Assembly: GCA_030141605.1 (NCBI GenBank)
Contig: JAQGDQ010000010.1
Coordinates: 359,501 to 419,500 of the forward strand
DNA: 60,000 nucleotides
Reading direction: 5' to 3'
DNA from: Tubiluchus corallicola
Taxonomy: Eukaryota; Priapulida; Priapulimorpha; Priapulimorphida; Tubiluchidae
Shown: in pieces, positions 29,701 to 43,100 of the stretch
Layout: each line of letters begins with the position of its first letter
Numbering within the stretch: position 1 is the first letter of the stretch
Notes under the pieces: model-generated
Seen by the model: the letters and a program-made list of their open reading frames with translations, nothing else
What the model was told of the DNA's origin: nothing
Database searches by the model: none
Position numbers and translations under genes: made by a program

Positions 29701-30197
29701 AATGTTTTATCTCTAGCAATGGTCTTTACAACTCAACAATTCAAATAAATTAAAAAAAACTGTTAAAAATTTTACTAAGTTTAATAACTGACAGAAGCAT
29801 TTTAAAGTACGTAAATGATATTACTATCCAAAATGATAACGATGAAATCTCATAAACAATTTCTCTAAAACTTTTCGTTTTTGACTAGCAGGGTTAGGGT
29901 TAGCATTCTTACAGAGAATAAATTTACTGATTGGTAAAAAAAATAAGACATACCTTCAATTTCAGCATCACTTAGCTTCTGTATGGCAGCCATTACTTGC
30001 TTGAAGTCACCCTTTAGTCTGGGACCCAGCACCTTGTGATCAGGTTCAGCACGCAAGTACACTCCATATTTATCTTTATCAATGCTACAGGTTAATTTTT
30101 TGACGTTTAGTTCGTCTAAAATGTAGCTTTCAAAGTTTTTAATATCACTTAGATATTCTTCATCTTTGTGAATGACCACAACCTCTGGAAGCGGATA
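23737..30197 (-). CDS. IARS1: IARS1 exons 18-24: C-terminal extension with two internal repeats
   Basis: Exons 18-20 (29954-30197, 29274-29497, 28252-28428) encode [36 protein letters not shown] and DDITVYYEV. Two related repeats follow. The first is exon 21 (26999-27208, YVNVYLCS then [12 protein letters not shown]) plus exon 22 (25498-25651, [20 protein letters not shown]). The second is exon 23 (24235-24380, YVNVELVDD then [12 protein letters not shown]) plus exon 24 (23737-23868, [20 protein letters not shown]). In animals this extension helps anchor the enzyme in the multi-synthetase complex. Exon 24 is 43 codons plus TAA at 23737-23739. Without it exon 23 reads through its donor and stops after five residues, so the short exon is easily missed. 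The C-terminus is a few residues shorter than in vertebrates. Confidence 0.93.
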
Positions 30198-33100
30198 CTG
30201 AAAACAGCCAAGATAAACAATTGGTTAGTTTAAAAATGTTTGATAATGTGCATGATTATAATGTTAATTACATGAAGACCGTTAAACATGTCGATAGCCA
30301 AAAAAGGTCAACAATAATGTACAGAAATAGTTATTAATTTATCTTTAATTTATCTACACAGTAGCTCAAGCACAGATAGAATGTTGAAGTCTCTATGCAT
30401 ACACGCTCAGTTATTAAACTACTGTGAGACCGCCGTTAGTTCATCTTAAAAACTTAAACTCCAACGAATTATTAATGATACAGTTGATATGATATCATAC
30501 TCACAACTACTTTAATATTTAAGAAAACTGAAAAAGATGATGAAGCTACTCAATGCATATGAAAACAGATTTTCTGCAAATTGCAAAAAAGAGCCAAAGC
30601 AAACATAAATGCAAGTATTCCAGGAAATATTTGTAAACACCATCACACAAACGTTTGAACATGGGAGTCGTATGAAATACATCACCATGATTATAGATTT
30701 AATTTACCTTAACAGGCATTGTGTTTCTGTCTCTGATCACTCTGCCCAGCTCTATAACTGACTGCATTCGGGAAACTTTTCGCTCTATGACTAAGTCAAT
30801 CAAATTTTCCCTAACAAGAAAAAAGTTCCTGTGATGCATAATGTCTATACAAAGTCAAAATACAAGTAAGACAGTGATGATTAAAATAAATTATTCTTCA
30901 GCTGCAAAGCCAAGCTTAGCACGACCTGCGATGCAATGCAACTAGTCTTAGCTGACGGCAAACCCTCGTAGACAAGCTCAGGTCGAATGCAACTGATTTT
31001 CAGCAACTGTACGCAACTAGGAAGATAAGCGTTCCATCAAGTTGCAACACTGCTCAGATCGACGATGACTGAGCACACACGAATAAAAAAATCTTTTTAG
31101 GTAATTAGTAAAGGCAACCCTCTAAGAACAGACACTGATAAAGCAGCAGTGGCTTAACTACGTTCAAATGCTTCTACATTTTCTTTTAACAAAACAAACA
31201 ATTGAGGCCAGTATATATCACTATTTTCCCCGCAGTCACCCATTCATTTACCGACAATGTCTTCACATTGTTTAACTTTGGCTGATAAGAATATATTGTG
31301 ATCACTCAGTTAGCTATAACAGCAGACCCTCTATAAAAGAATTGGGGCATGTTTATATTACAAGAATTCTTGTTTTTTCAGTTTCCGTACCTAAGTCTTA
31401 AATTAGCTAGTTGAAACATAAAAAACAGTGCTGACGAAATTCATATGAAATTGGCCAGCATCAAAGTGATACTTTACATAGATAAACGATAATTCCAAAG
31501 TTATAAAAAGGCTTTTTGAATAAAACAATACAAAAAGCTCTTTGAAGTAAAACAAAGTGTGCAGTTTTTATGACAGACTTCACAAAACGGACTGATTTGC
31601 GAACTTTCCTATAGACAAATGACCTCAACATCACCAGCTAGAGTGGTTTAAGAAGTGTGTATGCTTTCAGCAACACACATATTTTGAAAATTCAGTAAAA
31701 TTACAGTGTAATTACAGTGCAGAAATCCTCAGGTAATATTTGCCTGAATATGACAAGATAAAAGGGAAGCAGACTGTACAGAGTTTTGCAACTACAACTT
31801 CAACAGAATTAGCAAATGTATATAATAGATGTTTCTAGTACATACCGGATGTTAGGGTGGGTGATGTAATGCACACTTCCCAAGTCTTGTTCCTTCATAA
31901 CTTCATGATCAAGTAGAGACCTGAGATTTTGATAAATGTGCTCAGTAAGAAAGGGTGTGAATGGTGCCATGATGACGACCATGTCGAATAAAACACTGAA
32001 GAGGGTTTCCAGAGCCTGGTGACAGTCCTCCTGACCAGTTTCACCCTGCAAAACAATGAAATTCATGTTAGTGAAAATGCAAGAAGCTGAACTCTACAGG
32101 TGCAAATTATTGTTGATATTAACCGATTTCTTAATCTGGAAATTAGAATAAAGCAGAAAAGTAGTAATTTTGTATGCAAAGCTGGGCAATTTCAGTCCAG
32201 GACGATGCAATCACATCCAAACGTGGCCAAATACCTCTCCTGATTCAGAATCTAATCTTACACATACAGCCTTAATAATGAGTCCTGCCACAAACGTTCA
32301 ATACAGTACACCTTGCTGCTGGATGTTGGACCACAGAATGCAATGCACCAACGTGATTAAACAGAAGCTCAAAAAAACTTGCTTTGAAATTCGATATCAT
32401 ATAAAAGTAATCATAGTTCCAAGCTGATTACTTAGATGCATATTTGTTTAATCGATACATTTTCCTTTTGTAAAAATGTAAGTTTGGTAAACAGAAAATA
32501 AAATGATGGTACAAATAATCTTAAGAATAATATTTTTTCTGCATGCTATCTCACACTACTTTTTTGCCTATTAGTGCAAACTATTTAAATTAGTTTAATT
32601 TCTTTAGTAACAACCTTTTACAATAAGTTAGAGAGCTACTAACTGACACTATTTATTTTGCTGTTTTTTTTCAGAGACAAACTTTAAAATTTGCTGATAT
32701 TCCTGTGCAGATATTTTTACAATGTAAATATGCTAATGGAAAGCACATATGAACTTCATAATCTATTCCTAACATACGTCTGTGTGCACAGCACATCAAA
32801 AATCCAGAATGACCTAATAAACCATTAACAGATGCCAAAAATTGCAAGTATTTTAAGCTCAACTAGGCTCCTTATTTAGTACCACCATGATACTACCATA
32901 GCAAAATGAAACTGACTTTCCAAGCTTTGTTACCAGTAATAAAATTTTTCATGCTACGACAAAATACAGACATATTTTTCTTTGAAAACTGATAGCCATA
33001 GCCTTCATTCATTTGTGTTTCTATCTATGCTACCTGAAAAAAACTGATTTTAGTTTATTTAAGTCCAGTTTAAAACCTGTTGAACACATTGAAACCCATA

Positions 33101-34094
33101 ACCAGCTTATAGTTTATACCTATAAAAAAACTTTTCTGACATGCAATTAGAAAGCAACGAAAGAATTCTTACCTTAAAGCGTCTTCTGTTCACCCTGACA
33201 TACCAGTTAGTTAGGTTGTCTACAAATTTGACAAGCCGTGGTACAACAGTATACAACCGATATGCTGAAATGATTATATTAAATCAGATACGACTCTCAG
33301 AAAAGCCTTACACAGACCATGCAAATCATCATTGCCGTTATTATTTCACTTTGTTAATCATAATAACTTTATCCACAAATCAACATGTGGCCAATTTTTT
33401 AAATATTTTTGTTGCATGTTTATACAACATTTGCATGGTTTCCTGGGTACACAGATGTTTCAGTCTCAGACTATAAAGTTCTGCTTGTGGTGTGATATTT
33501 AAAGTATTACCTGTCACACTTGTGGTGTACTAATCCTGCAGGAGTTTCTTAATCATTGTCACTGTCAGACATAGTACATTTGCTTCATTCTAATCATCTC
33601 AATACAAACCTCATATGGAGGGAGGGAGGGAGGGAGGGAGAGAAAGAGAGGGAGAGGGAGAGGGAGAGGGAGAGGGGTGATACTGCAAATCCTGCCTGGT
33701 TGGCACCTAATTACATGGTAATCAGTTCCAATTTAACAAGCAATATTTTGTGAGAACATTTCAAATGAAGACTCAAACTTACTACGATTACGATTTCAAT
33801 AATAAAACTTTTAGTAGTGATTTCACAAAAAATATAGTTTTCGGAATTTTGGCCACCTAGGCATGCTATTAGGGAAGTTTTGCACGACTGGAAAATAACA
33901 GAAATTACTTTATATTGCCATAAATTTGCTGAACTGATAATAAAGATTAAGTATTAGGTGTGTGAAGTTTTCTGATTTCACCTTGTAATCATGCTTCTGA
34001 TTTCATTACATGTACAAGTAAAATACACAATTACATGTAAATTTCCATTTCTTGTCATTTGCTAATTAGAGTATAAAAAGTAATGCTGAAGGTT

Positions 34095-34132
<38 letters not shown>

Positions 34133-37100
34133 AGGGAGAGTTACATAAACAATGTAACTTGCGTATTAAACTGTAACATAGTGTAACAAATAGTTTAACT
34201 GGTTAGAGAAAAATGACTATCAAGTCCTATACTAGGAATTTTTATCATTCTGCCTTAATACAATATTTAGTTTATTTCACTTATCAATTATTATTTGGCA
34301 ATATTTATTTTATCCTATAAATTGAATCATTTCTAACATATCTGCAGAGGTGCTGTCGCTTGTTTCAAAGCATTTACATTTATTTACCCTTGCTCATAGG
34401 TCCAGGTAAGTTAGTTTACCTCCAGTAGTTTTCTAGCAAAGACCATTAATTCAGAATAATTCAGATAGTTAACAGTTCATTTACTTATATTATTTAGGGC
34501 ACACATACATCTAAATTCAGTAGTGTGTTTTACAATGTATAGAAGTAATGTTTTGGTAGATAATTCTGAGTGAAGTTTGATCTCCACAAAAAATATTTAT
34601 GTTTAACAATCAAGATCTCGTCAAAGCTCAACAACAGGAAGCATGGCTGATTTGAGAGTTGTCGAAACAGACATGAAAGACTTTCAGCAATGCAATGTGA
34701 TAATGCGAGAACCTCCCCATGTATATGACTGAATTTTCTAAAAAATGCAGCAAATGCAGTCGGTATTCAGTAGCTCTCATTTTGCTAGCCTTGGGGCTCC
34801 ATGTAATCATGTAAACATGCAATCTGGCAAATGTATGAAACATTTCTTGTAAAGAGACTGATTAATAGTACAAGTGAAGCCTCACTTTTGAAACTATTTC
34901 ATGCAGATGTCTGGCTGGCATTGTTGGGGAGCTGTATTCTAGAGGGCCTTATGTTATTTGCTTGAGAAAAATGTGCAGCAAACAAAATTAAAAACACAAG
35001 GATTGGCAACATAATACACTACACTAGTTTTACTTTATCGGCACTTCTGAACAGAAACGTTAAAACTTTACCAAGAAACAATTCATCTCGAATACTAATG
35101 TCCTGTTGGTGGCTGTTTGCAATAACAATTACAGATTTATGCACAGGTGACTTGGTGTCGTACCTAGTGCTAATAAAACTAGCTTACCCCTACTAGCTAA
35201 CCTACCTCACAGGAGGAGTTACTAGAGACTAGGATAATTCCCTTACCCATCTACCTCACAGGAGGCTCTACTAGAAACCAGGATAATTCCGGTTAGTATA
35301 GCTGAATGGGCTACAACTGACATACCGTAAAGCGGGGTGAGTTCGCCACTTTTTAGGGGTATTTTTTACATTTCCTGCCATAGCAAGAGAATTACCCAAC
35401 CGATTTTCTTAGTTCAAGCTTTATATTGCCTTTCGAATGAAACACTATCGTGGGGTGAATTCGCCACTAACAATTTAACACTGTTTAATGCCATTCTAGG
35501 CAGCTGAAGTTAACTGGTTGTGATTGGCTGGTTGGGGGTGAGTTCGCCACCCTATGAAAAAATTATGAAAAATGTCTAGTTTTAGTTTTCAAATAGAAAT
35601 TTCTATGTTGGCAAGGAAGGCTTGAACGTCTTGTGCACTGATCTTATTGCGGGCGCCCTTGATGTTGCCAGCCACTCTGAAAACCAGATTGTTCCTTCAG
35701 GCGAATGATTTGACAAAGTCTATTCCAGGGGTGTTTGCCTTGAATCGTCGTTCCTGGATTCCCTTCGCGTCAAGAACACTCTTAATCAGTAGTCGGAGAT
35801 CGATGGCAGTCATTGGGAACCCCCACTCAGCGGCCACTTGGAGTGTTGGCGATTTCGTGCTCCTCTGCGGCGGAGAACACTGGCTGACCTCCGGTATTCC
35901 GCGGATGACTTCCTGAGAGTTTGTCAGAAAGGGTCTTTCTTGGAACTCAGAATTGCCTCGCCGCTGCGCTGATTGTCCTGTTGGTATTCTTGACGGCATG
36001 TAGGGCAGCTTCCAGAGCTTCTGGGGTATAATTTTGGTATCTATGACCCGGTACAGGGGTGCAGTTGCGTGGCATGTTAAGTAGCAAGAAATAGTAGACA
36101 AATAATATGTAGCGCAGAATGGAATACTTCTAGTGCGAATTGAAAGAAGATAACTGTCGCAAACTGTTTATAATGACGGTGATCATGATATCTGTTCATT
36201 AAACACTGAATAATAGTTACAGCAAACCTACAATGGCCATTACGTGAGGGTTGGCGAACTCACCCTCGGGTGGCAAACTTCGTATTTCGTAACAGCCCAC
36301 AGGACACAGCATGTGGAACACTTTGGAACAGGATCCAGACAGATAAAAGTTCTTTTCCAGAAACGATTGACAAAGCCATTGACTTAGTGGCCACAGGCAA
36401 ATATGCTTTCATAGCTGGAAAGTTTGAGATGAAAGCAGAAATACTTCATGATTACCTAAAATATGACTTCATTTACAATACGAAATTTACTGGTTAGTAT
36501 GAAAGCGAAACTAAAACCAAGAAATTCTCCCACAAGGATTAGAGTTACTTTTGCAAACCAGCTTAATCGATAAACTTCTACAGGAAAGTTTTGGAAAAAA
36601 TGATTCAGATTGCCTAGAACTTACTAACTGTTCAAGCTCAGTATCTTTCTTAAGTTTTATTAATTGCTGGTTGTGTGGCAGTAGTGGAATGCTTGTGCTC
36701 AAAGTAAAGAAATGCCATTAAGGTAGCATCAAGACCTTCCAGTGATTATACTGATAATCAGGTTTTAAAGTCTGCAAGGAAATTTGAGAGTTAAAATCTA
36801 AGCAGTGCTACTTTGACTGTTTTGCTACCATAGGATATTTTCCTGCTCAAAAGTTTAATCAACCTCTTTACTCAGAATGGATTACGAGGTAACAGACAGA
36901 TGCTTCAACAGAGGCATTTCATCACATACCAGTCATTTCTTGTTTTACAAACAGCATGAGACTCTGAGTGAAAGACAGCATCCATCGATCCATTTCATTA
37001 ACAGAAACTTCCACGTCCTTTGGACTGTATGTAAATGACATTCCACTCTCCTAATGAATAAAAGAGCTGCCTTTAATGCTAGTACTTGAAATTTGTAAAG

Positions 37101-40100
37101 ACTTCGCAAACTCACCACATGTCACCATCTGCTAAGACATATTTAATGTGGTAAAGAAAATTTAATGAAATGTCACAAAGAACAAGTTGGTGGTGAGCAA
37201 AATAACAAAAATAATTAGCAAAATAAGAAATAGCTTGTAAAATGTCTAGCATCTCAGATACAGGTTAATTTTTTAATATTAGATACGATTAATAATGTAT
37301 AGTCATAAAACTAAAACTATCGAAGCTGCATCTGCACCTCATTCTGAAAAGTTTCTATCTCAACGAATTCTCTCCAAACTTCACACAAAACAAATCCAAG
37401 CGATTGAACGTAATTTTGGATTGCAGTTTATGCATTATAGCTTTGCATTTTGAAAAGTATTTTGACTTGTATTTAGTGTCATGCAGTATTTTGGTGTGTC
37501 ATGTGCATGCACTCAGGTTAATATTTGTAAAGGTTTTAGCTTTTAGAAGTAGCGCAAATCTGGCAAGTTCAATCTCATAAAATAAAAACAGGACAGTACT
37601 TCCTAAAAAGTTGCTCAAAATTGTTGGTAAACCATAGTTTTGCATGTAAAATCACAACATGACTATTAAAATTTACAAAAAAGACAACAAATTTTATGAG
37701 CTGTTATGCTAAATAATAAGTTATTTATAAGTAACTTATTAGTAATGTATTATACTCAGCATATTATATTTTACTTCATTAATAAAAAATGTGGTTGTTT
37801 TACAGCTAAAACTACATAGCTAATTATTAAGCAAACAAGATACCTTCTCAACACGAAGAACATTTTGCACAAGAAATCTGTAGGCATTGTACCAGGGCAG
37901 AAACACATCTTTCAGAACATCTCTCACACCTTCCTCCTTGAAGCGCAAGCTCTCAGCCCTAACCACTGGAGAATTGATGAGATACAGGCGCAGTGCATCT
38001 GCACCATATGAGTCAACCACAGTCATCGGATCCGGATAATTCTTCTTCCGTTTACTCATCTTTTGACCATCACTGAAAAACAAAATAACATCCCCACTAC
38101 ATCCATATTACTAATTGCTAGCATTTTATACATAAAAGTGTGTAATGCATTTGTTTGTACCCTATGTTATCGAATAATGAGGTAAGGTGGCAGATAAACT
38201 TTGTCTTCAAAATAACCATACCTAACAAAAATGCAATGTATCACACTTAACATGATGTGTCAAAATACAACACTACACCAAAGCCTGATAACGTGAATAT
38301 AATTTGACACATCATTACATTTAAACACAAGAACACCTTCTCTATTAGATTGCACAAAGTATAAAAAAACAATTAGTCTCACTCGCTTTCCAGTTCTGCT
38401 ATACATATACTGATAAACACAGCCAATGTATTATAAGTTTCAGCCTACGCAAAAAAGTTTATATACCCAGCTAAAATCAATCCATTGGCTATCAGGTTCT
38501 TAAATGGTGGTTGATCAAACAGGGCTACAGACAGCACAAGCAGTGTGTAGAACCACCCTCGCGTCTGATCTATACCTTCAGCAATGAAATCGGCAGGAAA
38601 ACAATCTTCAAACTCCCGTTTATTTTCAAAGGGATAATGTACCTATAAAAAAATGTGCAGAGATTAAAATGAAAAGAATATATAATAATTTTATGTTTAT
38701 TTTGCTATCATATAATGCATGCAACATCCCACACTTTTTTGAAGGAAACTTAGGAGAAATTTATAGTAAAAAAACTGGCATTTTATTCTCTAACCTTTAT
38801 CAACTAGCTAGCATAATTTGGAGCAAAAGTATTACTTATTTGGCTCAATTTAAGATATAAGATATGGCACATACCAATTTAACTGTTACCCTTTATGTTT
38901 TTGTGCATAGTCAGTGAGACAAGTACTAGCTATTTTAGCAATTTCTAGAGATAATGAACAATTTATCTATGGGTCATCTGTAAGCTAAATGTGAGCTGCC
39001 AGCTAAACAAAAGATTTTTTAAGCTAGATTAAATTTGATTTTCCAGTGTCTGTGACTTTTGCCAAACCATTTAATATTGACTATTAAAAAGGTTCACAAT
39101 TGCAGATAAAAAAATGCTGAGCTTACCTGAGCATAAGGCATGCTTCCACTTTCAAACCAACAGTCGAACACTTCTGGCACTCGCTTTAATGCGCCTCTCC
39201 CACTTTTGGATGGGATGGTGATCTTATCGACCCTAAAATTATCAATGCCGAATCTTCAGTGCTCAACATACTACTTCTGAAACTTTATTTCAAATTTGTC
39301 TCACAAAAATCAACAATTTTCTCAGGATAACAATTGGAACCACATATTGGAAATAGAATTCTCGTTCAAAATTATATTACATCACTGCCACAAGTTAGCC
39401 TTTTTCTTAGCCATTTAACCTCAGTGATGGCACTTTTTCTTGCATGTCAAGAAAAACTGTCATTATCCGCTATCATTCCTCCATAGTATAGCTATAGTCT
39501 TGATCTTTAAATGCCCCAACTGTACGAAAGCTGTAATAGCGTGGACATCAACCTATTATGGAGCTGACAACCTTATCTAATAGAGAAATCTGTGAGTTTG
39601 CTTAAAATAAGCAAAAACAACCTGCGTACTGTATGCAGCCGATAAAGAAGTTAAAAAACTGCACATGAGTTTCACATTTCCCTTCTAATTGACCAACAAT
39701 GTTATTAATACAGAGGAAACTAGCTTACGATTCACGGTGAAGATCTTCCAGAGGAGGTTCACCACTAACTACTGCCAGCTCTTCAATGGAACCAACACAA
39801 ACGACCTCCTGACCATCGTCTGAGGACCACAGAGGGATAGGAGTCCCCCAGTATCTGTTCCTCGAAACAGCCCAATCTCGGGAGTCCTTCAACCAGTTTG
39901 CAAACCTTTTCTCTTTGACAAAGTCTGGCACCCTGAAAAGAGAATAAGTATATACAATACGAAAACAAGCGAATAAACACAATAAATTTTAAGGTATTAA
40001 AGGTACAGCAAAATTACTTAATGTCATATCAATCCGGGTATCATCAAGCAATTCATCAAACACAATAAGAAGTCATCAACGAATTTTTAATGTCACAAAG

Positions 40101-43100
40101 TCAATTTGCGTCTATTCAAGTTATTAAATACAAAGCAACAAACTAAAGAAATATGTAAAAAAAAACCGAAGAGAAGGATAGCAAAAATAATTCACCCGGA
40201 CGTTTTAGTCACGAAGTAAAACCAAAAAATAAAATAAACAAAGAACAGCAGGAAAACAAAAAAATCAATTGTAGTTCTTACTCTGACTGTCCTATTACAA
40301 AAATGACTTAGTGAATCTAACATATAAAACCAAATTACTAACAAGTTGCCTTGTTCAGTACCATCAACAAAAAAATATAAATAAAATAAATAGGAAACAA
40401 ATATAGTGTCCCATAAGTCACTACATACTTTGATTTCTAGTTTTCTATTTAATTTTTTTCCAATCTCTCTCTTACATGAATGAAAAGGCATCTTGGTCAA
40501 TTTTATTTTGTTTTTTGACTGGAACTTGATATGGTGATGACAGTAACATTAGAAATGAGGCACAAAATCAGTGTGACATTTTAGGACACCATATGGACCA
40601 AACTGTTCTCTCACTAAAAGCAATGTAGTTTTTCAACAAGGTGCAGCCCTTCTGTGTCACACAGTGTCAGAGGATTTTTCGATGCAAGCTGTTTGACGTG
40701 CCATTGGACTACTTTCTGCTTGAGGTCCTTAAAGAAAGCCAACTAGTGCAGTAGTTTGCGTGGTGCAAGTGATAAGCATGATCAGGAACTGCAGTGTTCA
40801 CATGTGATATAGAGCCCATTTTCATGACATCAATCCAGCATCTTATAGCTTGTGGAAATGTGTTTGATGCACAGGGAAGATGCCTACCATTGTAAGCGAT
40901 AGCTGTGCTCAGTTGACATTAACTAACTTTCGAAACTAACTATTCAAATATAAGAAACAATTGCTAACTTTTATAGGCGAGAAAATGTATAATTTGGACA
41001 GTAAATTAAAATGGGCTTGAACCTAATCAATCCAGTTTTCCTTTAAGAATATAAAAATGTAAAGTGTACAGTGACTTATGAGACAACCGCATAAACACTC
41101 AAACAAGATTTCTGATTTGCTCACAATAACACAAAATTCATAACTGTCATGATTCATACCAGTAAGTCTGACTATTACTTGCTAACAGTCGTTCTTGTAG
41201 CTGCTCGACACGAACAAACCAACTTGGTACAGCTTTGTAGATGAGTGGAGTTTCAGATCTCCAGCAAAATGGGTAACTATGTTTTGCAGTACCCTGGTGA
41301 ACTAATCTACCGTGTTGCTTTAACCATTTTATTATTGCTTTGTCAGCATCCTAAAAACACCACCGGAAAACATTATTATTAAGATTTTACAATAGCAAAT
41401 AACAAATATTTATTTATTATTCAAATTTTTGCAAGCTAGGATCATGAAACTCAGAGGGTGGGTAGCCCGGGTCTCTGGTCACAGGGCAAAAGGTCTCGAT
41501 AAATTTAATAGTATAACATATGACCTGAGATCCATGGGTCACATGTCGAAAAGTCACAAGTTGTGACTTCTTTGTGTGAATTATAGTTCTTTGTGATCAA
41601 GCATCATGAATTCAATAAAATCAAAATTATATCTCAAACGAAAAGCTAGCATCTCTTTTCAAGGCACAATTCTGCAAATATTTTAGCAAAATCTTCAGTT
41701 TGTGACCATATCACAAACATTGTCACCTAGCTTCTGTTAAATTTCCTTTAAATATGAACTTAACACAAGCCAAATTATGTAATGTGAAACAGTGCTTAGT
41801 CGTAGGGTTATTTTAGACACTTAAGCAGTATTAATTCTGCTAAGAGGCTGCGTGGATAACTTTTTTAGCTGCGTGGATAACAAAGAAAAGTTTTATACCG
41901 CAAAACTGGCTATGTTTGTCAGTTCAACAAATTATTCCAGGATTGCACTTGTTTTGGTGTGGAATAAAAGTGGTAAGAGTGGTATGAACACCTAAAGATA
42001 GAGAAGCTTATTTTCCTCTCATCCGTTACTGTTATTTGTCCAATTCTAACCAGCTAGCACATTAATTAAACCAAGTACATGTTGTATTTATAACAACTGT
42101 ATTAGTTTCTGACTTCCAAATCATAACAAAAATTATCCCAGTGAAACATACTGAATTAGCAAGAGTGCTTAGTCTTTGACGCTGACATAGAAGGATTTAA
42201 TAACTCTTTTGAATTTGTTTAGCTTGTTTGGCATTAGCTGCGAACCACATATAAAGGACATCTTTACCTCCTAATAGACGTGCAGGATATAAAATGGGAA
42301 TCTTCTCAGAGATGATAAAGTTTTTTTATGTAATTAGCACATTTACTATTGAATTCTTGTACCCTATAGTAAACAAGTATATTACGGGAGAAATTGTACA
42401 GCTCATAACAATTACTATAAAACATTAAGCTGGTAATAATTTTTAATGAGCCAAAAGTATAGATGTAATTAGTATCAAATTAAGCAAAGACTAATCAAAA
42501 TAAAAACTGGAATTAAAAAAATATACCTTCACATACATGCCAGCAAAATCAGTGACCTCCTCGGTAAACCGGCCAGAATCATCAACTGGACAAATCATCT
42601 TCATATCTTTGGTAATGATACCGTTAGCCAGTGCAACACGATAATCGTCCTAGCAGAGTCACAACCATACATTAAAGTCACTCATTTAAACTCGCCAACG
42701 ATAAAAAGCATTAATGAAACAATTTCCGGAAAAAACAAAATGTTTTAACAATTGCTGTGGCATAGCTGCCATCGCAACTCTTATATCACTGCACAATTGT
42801 CACCTTTGTAAGTCATGGTAAATTCCATCAAATTATTTGCACTACCTTTTCATCCTTCCAATTCATCCACTCAGAATGGGAAAACCGACACCCATATCCA
42901 TATCCATAATAAAAAAGCAATGGCAAAGAATGTGGAGCAGAAAAACTGAAGTTCAATGTCAATTTATTTCTGCACCACTACCCCTAGTGAAGATTATTAC
43001 CAAGAAAAGTACATTTACGACAGATTATGTATTTATCAAAATATCAATGTGTGAAATAGATAAGACTGACAATTTTGAAAAAAAAGCAGAGAAGTAGAAA

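Noticed and set aside
30890-31080. GC-richer patch with repeated GCAACT words, considered as a SINE
   Set aside because: No A/B box promoter, tail or second copy could be identified in the window.
33556-33753. ORF with a Glu/Arg/Gly repeat
   Set aside because: It is a translation of the GGGA/GA simple repeat.
35647-35916. Plus-strand 89-codon ORF
   Set aside because: It is antisense to the transposase fragment and shows no homology of its own.
40192-40500. Minus-strand 102-codon ORF rich in Phe, Tyr and Val
   Set aside because: It has AT-driven composition in an IARS1 intron, with no IARS1 match and no homology.
41563-41580. Odd palindrome AGTCACAAGTTGTGACT in an IARS1 intron
   Set aside because: It is short, single and without context; chance is a sufficient explanation.
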